Source: Candidatus Aminicenantota bacterium
Lineage (GTDB): Bacteria; Acidobacteriota; Aminicenantia; Aminicenantales; Aminicenantaceae
DNA length: 23,461 nucleotides
NCBI GenBank assembly: GCA_023135995.1
Contig: JAGLRY010000134.1
Location: forward strand, 1-23,461
Direction: 5' to 3'
Numbering within the stretch: position 1 is the first letter of the stretch; each line of letters starts with the position of its first letter. Both the position numbers and the translations under genes were made by a program. The notes below the pieces were generated by a model that worked only from the letters and a program-made list of their open reading frames with translations, was not told where the DNA came from and searched no databases. This document shows positions 13,504-21,725 of the stretch, piece by piece.

Positions 13504-14280
13504 ATGCTACCAATCGGGCAAGATCTTAAACGAGAACGGGAACTGCGAGGGATCTCTCTTAAAGAAATTGCCGAATCCACAAAAATAAACATTCGATTCC
13601 TCAGGGCTTTAGAAGAGGAGCAGTTTGATGTACTCCCCGGGAAATTCTTCACAAGAGGTATCATCCGGGGATATGCTAAATATTTGGGACTGGAAGAGGA
13701 AAGCGTCTTGAACAAATACCACGACGCCCTCCAATTCCTTGATCAGGGCGAAAAAGAGGAAGAAAAGACATTCTCCTCGAGCTTACCGATGAATATCCAG
13801 AATGTGATCCGGATCGCCGCTTTTGGCGCTGCTGTCATCGCTGTTTTAGTGGCGCTTTTCTTCATTTTCCAAGGCAAGGAGGCACCTCCTCCGATTCAAC
13901 TTCCCACAACCGAAAGCACAACTCAAAGAGATGCCGTCCTACTTCTTCCTGACACAGAGCCTGCAGAGGAAATCGAGGAAGAGATCCAAGAACTGAATTT
14001 GAACATCTCTTTTCATAACGATACATGGATTCAAGTATATGCCGATGGTGAACAGATCTACGAAGGTATCAAATTACCGGGAGGAAAACTCCAGGTTGTC
14101 GCACGCGAAGAGCTTGTGATCGATGTGGGAAACGCAGGAGGCCTCACCTACACCCTGAACAATCAAAGAGGAAAGCCCTTCGGACCGTCCGGAGCCGTTA
14201 AAAAAAATATCCGGATCACCCTCGACAACATTGATGAATTCATCCTGAACTTAGATAATAATGCTGAACAAATAAGATAA
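13504..14280 (+). CDS. RodZ-like helix-turn-helix membrane protein
   Basis: A 258-residue protein of the RodZ architecture. Residues 4-75 are an XRE-type helix-turn-helix (IGQDLKRERELRGISLKEIAESTKINIRFL...GYAKYLGL). Next come an acidic linker, one membrane helix (about 102-123, IRIAAFGAAVIAVLVALFFIF), a Pro/Thr/Glu-rich periplasmic spacer and a C-terminal beta domain of the DUF4115 type (about 163-250, FHNDTWIQVYADGEQIYEG...). RodZ links the MreB cytoskeleton to the cell-wall elongation machinery. In other lineages such proteins also act as membrane-bound regulators. It precedes ntrY by 61 bases on the same strand, so the three genes are probably one operon. The ATG lies at the predicted transcription start, without a ribosome site. 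Confidence 0.85.
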   Translation: MLPIGQDLKRERELRGISLKEIAESTKINIRFLRALEEEQFDVLPGKFFTRGIIRGYAKYLGLEEESVLNKYHDALQFLDQGEKEEEKTFSSSLPMNIQNVIRIAAFGAAVIAVLVALFFIFQGKEAPPPIQLPTTESTTQRDAVLLLPDTEPAEEIEEEIQELNLNISFHNDTWIQVYADGEQIYEGIKLPGGKLQVVAREELVIDVGNAGGLTYTLNNQRGKPFGPSGAVKKNIRITLDNIDEFILNLDNNAEQIR

Positions 14281-14341
14281 GATAGAGAGCCAGAATACAC
14301 AGCAGGGAAATGGCTTCTAAACAGCGGAGAATAAGATAAAG

Positions 14342-16507
14342 ATGGAAGGCACAAAGAGAAAAGGCCCTCGAGTATTAGGGGGCATCATGGTCACCCTAAT
14401 CATCCTTTTCTTTGTCACTCAATTCTTCCTCCGAGAGGCACAACAATTCTCTCCCACTTCAGTCACTAACGTGCTCCTGCTCTCTCTGCAAATCATTGTG
14501 TTTCTGCTCTTTCTCATCCTCCTGTTCGTTTTTGCACGGAGTTTGATAAAACTCTATCTTGAGAGAAAACGAAAAGTTGCTGGAGCCCATTTCAAAACAA
14601 AGCTTATTCTGTTCTTCATCTCCCTGTCTCTCATTCCCACCCTGTTGCTCTTCCTCTTTTCCAGTGACCTGATCAGCAGAAACATCGAACAGTGGTTCCG
14701 AACACCGATTGATACGATCCTTAACGACACCAAAAGTCTCGCCGACGGCTTCTATCTCAACAATGAAGAAGTCACCCTGCACTATGCCCAACAGATGAGT
14801 CAGGCCATACAAGAGCAGAATCTCATCGACCTGGAACGCCGACGCCCCTTGATGGAATTTGTCCGCACCAAACTGAAAGAGTACAAGCTGGACGAGATCG
14901 GCATCTACTTGGATGATGAGGAACTGTTCTCCTATCTAAACCCGGATCTGCCACTCCAAGATTACCAGGATCTGACATTAAACCTTGTGAGAAGAGCTCA
15001 GCTTGGGGAACAGATCAAACGGATTGATTCCATGGGCAACGGTGAGATGATCCGCAGAGGAGTATCCTTCAGTATTCCAGATGTGGGAAATCTGCTCGTT
15101 GTTACAGGGAAGTTTCTTCCTCAGAACTATGCGCAGCGTATCAATAACATCACGGCCTATGTTCAGAGATATAGTCAACTCAAGATCCAGAAAAATCCGG
15201 TAAAAACTTTCTATCTGATCACACTGATCTTTGTGACATTGCTCATCATCTTTGCAGCAAGCTGGATCGGCTTTCAACTCGCCAAAGGGATAACCGTTCC
15301 CATCGAAAAATTGGCAGAGGCAACCAAAGAGGTTTCTAAGGGGAACCTGAATGTCAAGGTCGAGACTCCGGCGTCTGACGAACTGGGAATCCTCATCGAT
15401 TCCTTCAATGAAATGACATCCGACTTGAAAGAAAGCCAGCACAACATCGCACAAAAAACGGCCGAGCTGGCAGCACGAAAACAGTATATCGAAACCATCC
15501 TGAACAACATCACCACAGGAGTCATCACCCTCAATGCCGAGGGTACAATCACGACCATCAATCCCTCGGCACGCGAAATGCTCGGGTTGAAAGAGAAGAG
15601 CCTTGTCGGAAAAAACTATAACGATGTTCTTGCCGACCCTGAATATACAGAGATCGTGGAGAACATCCAGAGAGGTCTCAAGAAGAAATACCATCTCTCC
15701 GACAAAGAAATAAAGATCAGTATCAATGAACAGAACGCCGTTTTTGGATTGACTCTTTCTCCTCTTAAACAATCAAACCAAGCGTTTTCCGGCATGATCG
15801 TGGTCCTTGAAAACTTGACACAGCTGATCAAGGCCCAGAAGATCGTGGCATGGAAAGAGGTCGCTCAGCGTGTGGCTCATGAGATCAAAAACCCGCTCAC
15901 ACCGATCCAGTTGTCTGCGGAACGCATCATCAAGAACCTCACCAAGAACGACACGGGAAGCAACGACGTCATTCAAGAGGGGGTCGCCACCATCGTCCAG
16001 GAGGCTGGAACGATCAAATCACTCTTGGATGAATTTTCCACATTTGCCCGACTGCCTGCTATCCGCCTTCAATCGGCAGACATCCATGATGTCATCAATC
16101 ACACTATTTCTCTTTTTAAGGGGATCTTCTCCGATATCGATTTTGACACTTCCTTTGCGCCGAATGTACCATCCTCCATCCAGCTCGACCCAGAACAAAT
16201 GAAGCGTGTTTTTATCAATCTATTTGACAACGCGATCGATGCGATGAACAAAAAGGGAAAGATCAACATCAACACATCTTTTGATCGCGAGCACCAGAGC
16301 ATTCGTGTGGAAGTATCTGACACAGGTCCAGGAATTTCTAAAAAGGACAAGGAGAAACTTTTCCTGCCACATTTTTCAACCAAGTCAAAGGGATCAGGAC
16401 TGGGTTTAGCGATCGTGAATCAAATCATCAACGAACACAACGGCGCCATTGACGCCGAGAACAATAAGCCTTTTGGAGCCAAATTCATCATACAGATACC
16501 CGCATGA
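14342..16507 (+). CDS. ntrY: NtrY-type sensor histidine kinase
   Basis: A 721-residue membrane histidine kinase of NtrY layout. Three N-terminal membrane helices (about 12-30, 45-69 and 87-110) are followed by a periplasmic sensor region (112-288) and a fourth helix (about 290-312). After that come HAMP (314-366), PAS (380-490, TTGVITLNAEGTITTINPSAREMLG), HisKA with the phospho-acceptor His513 in AHEIKNPLTPIQLSAERI, and HATPase with N-box NLFDNAIDAM (Asn630), SDTGPGI (659-665) and GSGLGLAIV (684-692). All catalytic boxes are intact. Its stop overlaps ntrX by ATGA. The signal is unknown. In Proteobacteria NtrYX responds to nitrogen, redox or envelope state, and coupling here to a RodZ-like gene points to the envelope (inference). 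Confidence 0.93.
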   Translation: MEGTKRKGPRVLGGIMVTLIILFFVTQFFLREAQQFSPTSVTNVLLLSLQIIVFLLFLILLFVFARSLIKLYLERKRKVAGAHFKTKLILFFISLSLIPTLLLFLFSSDLISRNIEQWFRTPIDTILNDTKSLADGFYLNNEEVTLHYAQQMSQAIQEQNLIDLERRRPLMEFVRTKLKEYKLDEIGIYLDDEELFSYLNPDLPLQDYQDLTLNLVRRAQLGEQIKRIDSMGNGEMIRRGVSFSIPDVGNLLVVTGKFLPQNYAQRINNITAYVQRYSQLKIQKNPVKTFYLITLIFVTLLIIFAASWIGFQLAKGITVPIEKLAEATKEVSKGNLNVKVETPASDELGILIDSFNEMTSDLKESQHNIAQKTAELAARKQYIETILNNITTGVITLNAEGTITTINPSAREMLGLKEKSLVGKNYNDVLADPEYTEIVENIQRGLKKKYHLSDKEIKISINEQNAVFGLTLSPLKQSNQAFSGMIVVLENLTQLIKAQKIVAWKEVAQRVAHEIKNPLTPIQLSAERIIKNLTKNDTGSNDVIQEGVATIVQEAGTIKSLLDEFSTFARLPAIRLQSADIHDVINHTISLFKGIFSDIDFDTSFAPNVPSSIQLDPEQMKRVFINLFDNAIDAMNKKGKININTSFDREHQSIRVEVSDTGPGISKKDKEKLFLPHFSTKSKGSGLGLAIVNQIINEHNGAIDAENNKPFGAKFIIQIPA

Positions 16508-17865
16508 TCAGAGACAAAATTCTCGTTATCGATGACGAGGCCGGAATCAGGTCCTCACTCAAGGGGATCCTAGAGGACGAGAACTACCTCGTCAAAACAG
16601 CAGATTCAGGAGAGAAGGGCCTTAACCTGTTGAAAGGGGACAATTTCGGCCTTGTTTTTCTTGACATACTGCTCCCCGAGATGAACGGGATCGAGGTTCT
16701 AGAAAATATTCAAAACACAGAAGATATCACACAAGTCATCATCATCACCGCACACGGGTCTATTGATATGGCCGTCAAGGCGACTAAACTGGGTGCTTTT
16801 GATTTCCTCGAAAAACCCCTCACCTTAGAAAAAGTTGTTCTGACCGCAAAAAACGCACTGAAGCAGAAAAAATTAGAGGAAGAAAACATTCAATTCCGCG
16901 AGCGAATTCGAGCCAAATATAAGCTGATCGGAAAGAGTGCTCCGATCCAAAGGTTAAGAGAAAGAACAAAGACTGCGGCACCGACAGATGGAAGAGTTCT
17001 CATTTACGGAGAAAACGGAACGGGAAAAGAACTCGTCGCTCAGTTGATCCATCAGGAAAGCCCTAGAAAAGATAAACGATTTATCCAGATAAATTCCGCG
17101 GCCATTCCTGATGATCTGATTGAGATCGAGTTGTTCGGTTATGTCAGAGGAGCCTTGCCCAATGCCGTTAAAGATAAGAAAGGAAAGCTGCTCCTTGCTG
17201 ATGGGGGTACGCTGTTCTTGGACGAGATCGGAGACATGAACCTGAAGACGCAGGCCAAGCTGGTGAGAGTGATCGAAGAACAAAAATATGAACCCATAGG
17301 ATCGACAGAATCCATTTCCATCGATACACGGCTAATAGCAGCCACTGATAAAAACTTGAAGCAGCTTATCGCGAAGAACAAATTCAGGGAAGACCTTTAC
17401 TTCAAGCTGAACGTGATCCCCCTGTACATTCCACCTTTAAGGGAGCGGAAAAACGATATTCCCCTATTGATCAACTACTTTTTAGAGTACTTCGCAGAAG
17501 AGACGGGGAAAAAACAAAAAACCATGAACAAAGAAGCCATGGAAGCTTTTATCAACTATTCCTGGCCTGGCAATGTCAGTGAGCTCATCAACGTGATCGA
17601 ACGGTTTGTCATCATGATCAAAGAGGATGAGATCAGAGCCAATCACCTTTCCCTTCTCGTGGAGCCCATCGAATCCCAGATAGCACCCAGTCTTGTCGAA
17701 ACAAAATCTTTGGAGAATGCCACACAACAGTTCGAAAAAGAATATGTTCACCAAGCGTTGATCAAGAACAAATGGGATCTCACAAAAACGGCAGATGAAC
17801 TCGGAATCGACCGCAAAAAACTGAACAAAAAGATCATAGATTTTGGCGTTACCTTCCTGGGCTAA
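16504..17865 (+). CDS. ntrX: NtrX-type response regulator with a degenerate sigma54 activation domain
   Basis: A 453-residue REC-AAA+-Fis response regulator. The receiver domain (1-120) has Asp10/Asp11, the phosphorylation site Asp54 in FLDILLPEMNG, and Lys104. The AAA+ domain has Walker A GENGTGKE (169-176) and Walker B TLFLDE (236-241). The C-terminal Fis-type helix-turn-helix (about 405-445, WDLTKTADELGIDRKKLNKKI) is intact. The sigma54-contact loop, normally GAFTGA, is GALPNA (216-221), and the sensor II arginine of WPGNVREL is Ser359. Together these argue against classical sigma54 activation. It may act as a phosphorylation-controlled DNA-binding regulator with sigma70, as known for some bEBPs that lack GAFTGA. 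It is translationally coupled to ntrY. Confidence 0.92.
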   Translation: MIRDKILVIDDEAGIRSSLKGILEDENYLVKTADSGEKGLNLLKGDNFGLVFLDILLPEMNGIEVLENIQNTEDITQVIIITAHGSIDMAVKATKLGAFDFLEKPLTLEKVVLTAKNALKQKKLEEENIQFRERIRAKYKLIGKSAPIQRLRERTKTAAPTDGRVLIYGENGTGKELVAQLIHQESPRKDKRFIQINSAAIPDDLIEIELFGYVRGALPNAVKDKKGKLLLADGGTLFLDEIGDMNLKTQAKLVRVIEEQKYEPIGSTESISIDTRLIAATDKNLKQLIAKNKFREDLYFKLNVIPLYIPPLRERKNDIPLLINYFLEYFAEETGKKQKTMNKEAMEAFINYSWPGNVSELINVIERFVIMIKEDEIRANHLSLLVEPIESQIAPSLVETKSLENATQQFEKEYVHQALIKNKWDLTKTADELGIDRKKLNKKIIDFGVTFLG

Positions 17866-17895
17866 AACATCTCCTTTTCATTTTTAGCGTGACAT

Positions 17896-17923
17896 TTGAA
17901 TTTTAATTTTGCGCTGATATAAT
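17896..17923 (+). promoter_or_regulatory. Extended -10 promoter for the AGCS symporter
   Basis: TTGAAT, a 16-base spacer, then TATAAT preceded by TGA (extended -10). It gives a leader of about 18 bases before the ATG at 17948. No terminator hairpin for ntrX is seen between 17866 and this promoter. Confidence 0.65.
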
Positions 17924-17947
17924 AGAGAAAATTTTTAGAGACAGACG

Positions 17948-19294
17948 ATGGAAGCACAGTTCTTAAACATCTTAACAGATATCCGGAATTTCATATGGGG
18001 AACGCCATTGCTAGTGCTGCTCGTGGGCACGGGGATTTTTCTGACGATCCGTCTGAAAGGCCTTCAGATCAGAGGGCTCGTTTACTCTCTCTATCTCGCC
18101 TTCATTCAGCGTAAAGAGGACGATGAAGAGGCGGGTGACATTTCTCATTTCCAGGCCCTCATGACAGCATTGGCTGCGACAGTGGGAACAGGGAACATCG
18201 CGGGAGTGGCTACAGCGATTGTTGCGGGAGGACCGGGAGCACTCTTTTGGATGTGGGTCACCGGCCTCTTTGGGATGGCGACCAAATACGCTGAGGCTGT
18301 CCTCGCCATCAAATACAGGGAAAAAGACGAGTTCGGGACCATGAGCGGCGGGCCCATGTATTACATATCCAAAGGGTTGGGCATGAAATGGCTGGGTGTG
18401 CTTTTTGCTATTTTCGCTGCGATCGCTGCATTCGGCATCGGCAACATGGTCCAATCCAATTCTGTAGCCGAGGCGGTGAAGACCTCCCTCAATATTCCCC
18501 ATTACATCACAGGGATTGTCTTGGCTCTCTTTACGGCCATGGTCGTTCTCGGCGGTATTAAGAGCATCGCCCGAGTCACGCAAGTTCTTGTCCCTATAAT
18601 GATCGTGATCTATTTTATAGGGGCCTTGATCATTTTGATGCTCAAGATCTCCGTCATTCCCGGCATCTTCGCTCAGATATTCAAATCGGCCTTTACACCC
18701 ACAGCAGCATTGGGTGGATTTCTAGGTACCACATTGCGCGAGACCATGAGAGAGGGCGTCGCTAGAGGGGTGTTCTCTAATGAATCCGGCTTGGGCTCGG
18801 CTCCGATCGCAGCCGCCGCAGCGAAAACGCCGAATCCAGTCAAGCAAGCGCTTGTTTCTATGACACAGACCTTTATCGACACTCTTGTGGTGTGTACCAT
18901 GACTGGCCTGGTCATACTCTCCAGCGGTCTGTGGACCATGGATAAAACCGGAGCTGAACTCACAACTCTTTCCTTTAGAGAATCCCTGCCCGGCGGGATC
19001 GGTGAATTTGTGGTGACCTTCGGTCTCATCTTTTTCGCATACTCCACTATCCTCGGCTGGTGCTATTACGGTGAAAAATCCATTGAGTATCTTTTTAAAG
19101 AACGCGCGGTTAAGATCTACCGGATCGTGTTTGTGATCTTTGTTGCGGTAGGCACCATGTTGAAACTGCAAACCGTATGGACTCTTGCAGACATTATGAA
19201 CGGGCTCATGGCTCTTCCCAATCTGGTGGGTTTGATCGGACTTAGCTCGGTCATCGTTGCCGAAACGAATAAACATTTCTACAAAACAAAATAA
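17948..19294 (+). CDS. Sodium:alanine/glycine symporter (AGCS family)
   Basis: A 448-residue inner-membrane transporter of the alanine or glycine:cation symporter family (AlsT/DagA/AgcS). Family signatures are visible: HFQALMTALAATVGTGNIAGVATAI, GPGALFWMWVTGLFGMATKYAEA, FGTMSGGPMYYISKGLG, GVARGVFSNESGLGSAPIAAAAA and FAYSTILGWCYYGEKSIEYLF. About ten hydrophobic helices can be drawn. It imports a small neutral amino acid with Na+. This fits a peptide- and amino-acid-using lifestyle together with the S46 peptidase further on. It has its own promoter. The ribosome site is weak (GAGACAGACG). The stop TAA is the start of TAACCTGAAT, a decamer shared with the mobile-element end. Confidence 0.95.
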   Translation: MEAQFLNILTDIRNFIWGTPLLVLLVGTGIFLTIRLKGLQIRGLVYSLYLAFIQRKEDDEEAGDISHFQALMTALAATVGTGNIAGVATAIVAGGPGALFWMWVTGLFGMATKYAEAVLAIKYREKDEFGTMSGGPMYYISKGLGMKWLGVLFAIFAAIAAFGIGNMVQSNSVAEAVKTSLNIPHYITGIVLALFTAMVVLGGIKSIARVTQVLVPIMIVIYFIGALIILMLKISVIPGIFAQIFKSAFTPTAALGGFLGTTLRETMREGVARGVFSNESGLGSAPIAAAAAKTPNPVKQALVSMTQTFIDTLVVCTMTGLVILSSGLWTMDKTGAELTTLSFRESLPGGIGEFVVTFGLIFFAYSTILGWCYYGEKSIEYLFKERAVKIYRIVFVIFVAVGTMLKLQTVWTLADIMNGLMALPNLVGLIGLSSVIVAETNKHFYKTK

Positions 19295-19350
19295 CCTGAA
19301 TCAATTCCAATATCCCTTTGGTTAAAGCGGAAGAGCAACATACATCATGA

Positions 19351-19363
19351 AGACAAATTGTCT
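19351..19363. promoter_or_regulatory. 13-bp palindrome upstream of mgtE, possible operator
   Basis: AGACAA-A-TTGTCT is a perfect inverted repeat of two 6-bp arms about 66 bases before the mgtE start. An overlapping AATTG-TCTG-CAATT follows. No regulator is identified, and the rest of the 135-base gap shows no recognisable Mg riboswitch. Confidence 0.3.
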
Positions 19364-19429
19364 GCAATTCAGATTTACTGTCGCTGAAAAGTATGTTAAG
19401 GTGTAGGGCGAAAAAGGCAAGGTAAGGCA

Positions 19430-20791
19430 ATGAAGGTTAAATCTCAGAGGATTGTTATAAGCTCCGCACGAAAATTCATCAACATAGGAGCTCTGACACG
19501 GCTCTGGAATCTTGTCAAAAACTTTCACGCGGCTGACATCGCTTCCCTCATGAATCATCTGATCTTAAGAGAACGGTTGATCCTTTTCAACATCATCTAC
19601 GAGAAGGACAAAGACAAATCCGCCGAAGTTTCGAGTGAGCTCGATCCTGAAGATGCGGTCCAGATCGTGGAAGCACTTCCCATAGAACAGATCGTTGTCC
19701 TGATGCAGATGATGCCCTCCGACGATGTGGCACCCATCATCGAGCTTCTTCCTGAGGAATTGAAAGATTCCGTGCTCACCCTCATGGAACAGAAGCCCAC
19801 TGAAGATGTCATGGAACTCCTTCATTATGGAGAGGAGACAGCCGGACGGATCATGTCCCCCAATTTCTACGCTCTGAACGAGAAAACGAATGTCTCGGAT
19901 GCCATTACAGCCATGCAACTGGAGGGGGACGTGGAGTCGGCATTTTATCTGTATGTGGTCAATGATCAGCACCAGTTGAAGGGCGTTGTCTCTTTAAGAC
20001 AGTTTTTGTTTGCCCTGCCGAATACTCCTATCAAAAATATCATGACCACTGATGTCATCAGCGTCCATACGGAAACCGACCAGGAAGAGGTGGCCCGAAA
20101 CGTTGCCGATTACAACTTGGTGGCCATCCCTGTTATCGACACAGAAAATACACTGGTCGGAGTCGTCACTGTCGATGACATCATTGATGTCATAGAACAA
20201 GAGACCACTGAGGACATCTACAAGATGGTGTCTTTGGATACATCCGACAGAATTCAGGACAGTCCTTTGACCTCGATCAAAAAGAGGCTGCCTTTTCTTC
20301 TCCTGAGTTTGCTGACAGCTTCTGTGTCACCATGGGTTGTCAGCCATTTCAGGGGCAGTATACAGCAAGCCGTCACTCTGGCTGTTTTTATGCCTCTTGT
20401 CGCAGCCCTTGGTGGGATCGCAGGGAACCAAACCATTGCCATCATCGTGCGGGAGCTTGCCATAGGCCAGATCGAATGGATCTCTGCAAGAAAAGCCCTG
20501 TCCAAAGAAATCCTCGTTGGAATAGGCAACGGCATTGTCATCGGGACTATCCTGGGAGGGATATCGTATTTGCTGATCCGCAATCCTTATCTGGGGCTCG
20601 TTTTAGGCCTTGCAGTCATCATCAACCTTTTTGTCGCGGCTCTGGTCGGGACTATCATCCCCCTGTTCTTGAAATTGATCAAACTGGATCCTGCCTTGGG
20701 TTCGGTCAGTCTTCTCACAATGTGCACAGATTCCATGGGCTTCGCTGTTTTTCTTGGGCTTGGAACGCTCTTCCTCCAACACCTTGCCTGA
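19430..20791 (+). CDS. mgtE: Magnesium transporter MgtE
   Basis: A 453-residue MgtE. The N-terminal superhelical domain (about 40-135) has the LDPEDAVQIVEALPIEQIVVLMQMMPSDD type repeats. A pair of CBS domains follows (about 138-200 and 202-262), then a plug helix and five membrane helices (from about 286). Pore signatures are MPLVAALGGIAGNQTIAIIVREL (321-343) and CTDSMGFAVFLGLGTLF, with Asp434 at the pore position. The cytosolic domains sense Mg2+ and close the channel, so the protein regulates itself. The ATG is preceded by AAGGTAAGGCA. It ends 7 bases before the recO ATG, so the two are probably co-transcribed. Confidence 0.95.
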   Translation: MKVKSQRIVISSARKFINIGALTRLWNLVKNFHAADIASLMNHLILRERLILFNIIYEKDKDKSAEVSSELDPEDAVQIVEALPIEQIVVLMQMMPSDDVAPIIELLPEELKDSVLTLMEQKPTEDVMELLHYGEETAGRIMSPNFYALNEKTNVSDAITAMQLEGDVESAFYLYVVNDQHQLKGVVSLRQFLFALPNTPIKNIMTTDVISVHTETDQEEVARNVADYNLVAIPVIDTENTLVGVVTVDDIIDVIEQETTEDIYKMVSLDTSDRIQDSPLTSIKKRLPFLLLSLLTASVSPWVVSHFRGSIQQAVTLAVFMPLVAALGGIAGNQTIAIIVRELAIGQIEWISARKALSKEILVGIGNGIVIGTILGGISYLLIRNPYLGLVLGLAVIINLFVAALVGTIIPLFLKLIKLDPALGSVSLLTMCTDSMGFAVFLGLGTLFLQHLA

Positions 20792-20798
20792 AGCTCTT

Positions 20799-21554
20799 AT
20801 GGCTCGCAAACAATCAGAATCCATCGTTTTGAGATCCTTTGAGATCGGCGAACAGGATAAGATCATCGTCTTTTTTGCCAAAGATGTCGGCATCTTCAAG
20901 GGAGTCGCCAAAGGCGCGCGCAAATTCGGGAACAGGTTCGGAAGCAGCTTGGAGCCCATGTCCCATGTCAATGTTTTCTATTATGAGAAAGAAAACAGAG
21001 AATTGGTGACTGTGAGCAACTGTGATCTGATCGAATCCTTTTTCGACACACAGAACGACCTGGATACATCATTCACACTGAGCTATTTCGCCGAGCTGAT
21101 CGAGGAATTTTTCCCTCCACGCTCCAAAGATGACACGTTGTTCCGGTTACTCCTCTCTACACTCCAATCACTCAAAGCCGGAGCTGACTTGGACTTCACG
21201 AGCGCCTATTTTGAAGCCTGGTTCCTCAAGCTCAGCGGCATTCTCCCTGATTTTAAGAGGTGCAAAAAGTGTAGAGAGGCGATCTCTTCGGTGAGTTGGC
21301 TCTCCCATAATAAAGATGGCGTCTTCTGTGACCGATGCGTCCCCCAAGGAAAAGATGAGATCTCGCCAGAGATCAATGTCCTACTCGGCTGGATGAGAAA
21401 AAATCCTCCGCCGAAGGATAAGGAGCAACCCTTCGAATCCGAACACGTAGCTGCTATACGGGAAGTAATGCAGAGGATCCTCGTCTTCCATATGGAAAGA
21501 AAACCCAAGTCTCTTTCTCTTCTGCATAAGAGATCGGTAACAAAAAACGAGTAA
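20799..21554 (+). CDS. recO: DNA repair protein RecO
   Basis: A 251-residue RecO, which loads RecA on SSB-coated DNA in the RecFOR pathway. The N-terminal OB-fold reads SESIVLRSFEIGEQDKIIVFFAKDVGIFKGVAKGARK, the usual opening. A helical domain follows, then a zinc-binding Cys4 set in CKKC (155/158) and FCDRC (177/180). The frame is open 15 codons further up to 20754, inside mgtE, but RecO proteins begin just before the SESIVL strand, so ATG 20799 is preferred. The ribosome site is poor, suggesting coupling to mgtE termination. The stop TAA (21552-21554) directly abuts the left end of the complete mobile element. Confidence 0.92.
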   Translation: MARKQSESIVLRSFEIGEQDKIIVFFAKDVGIFKGVAKGARKFGNRFGSSLEPMSHVNVFYYEKENRELVTVSNCDLIESFFDTQNDLDTSFTLSYFAELIEEFFPPRSKDDTLFRLLLSTLQSLKAGADLDFTSAYFEAWFLKLSGILPDFKRCKKCREAISSVSWLSHNKDGVFCDRCVPQGKDEISPEINVLLGWMRKNPPPKDKEQPFESEHVAAIREVMQRILVFHMERKPKSLSLLHKRSVTKNE

Positions 21555-21706
21555 TAACCTGGACTATTCATAAAAAATGTCGATTATAAGTAGAAAGCAC
21601 ATTGAAAACGGAAATGTTAAGGTGATTTACTTGAAGAATAATGTAAATATTTGATATTGCTTTTATTGAACCAAGTATCGACATTTTTTATGAATAGTTC
21701 AGGTTA
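21555..21706 (+). mobile_element. Complete 152-bp MITE-like element with 30-bp terminal inverted repeats
   Basis: The left end (21555-21584, TAACCTGGACTA...) and right end (21677-21706) are inverted copies with one mismatch in 30. The 92-base AT-rich interior has no open frame. Related ends occur at 1-86, 10118-10269 and 2354-2382. A TA on each outer edge would fit a TA target duplication of the IS630/Tc1-mariner type, but since the family ends all carry TAA this cannot be separated from the repeat itself. No transposase gene is in the window, so it would be moved in trans. Confidence 0.85.
21666..21694 (+). promoter_or_regulatory. Possible outward promoter in the element's right end
   Basis: TTGAAC, a 17-base spacer, then TATGAA (four of six in each box) runs outward from the element toward the S46 gene, placing the start about 25 bases before its ATG. 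Weak match; no other promoter is evident for that gene. Confidence 0.3.
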
Positions 21707-21725
21707 AAAAGGAGGTACAATTCCG

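Noticed and set aside
20754..20798. Upstream ATG for recO inside mgtE
   Set aside because: RecO proteins begin right before the first strand of the OB fold; the extra 15 residues are mgtE sequence in another frame.
21553..21708. A clear target-site duplication around the complete mobile element
   Set aside because: The flanking TA pairs are part of the conserved TAA ends in all copies, so duplication cannot be separated from the repeat without an empty site.
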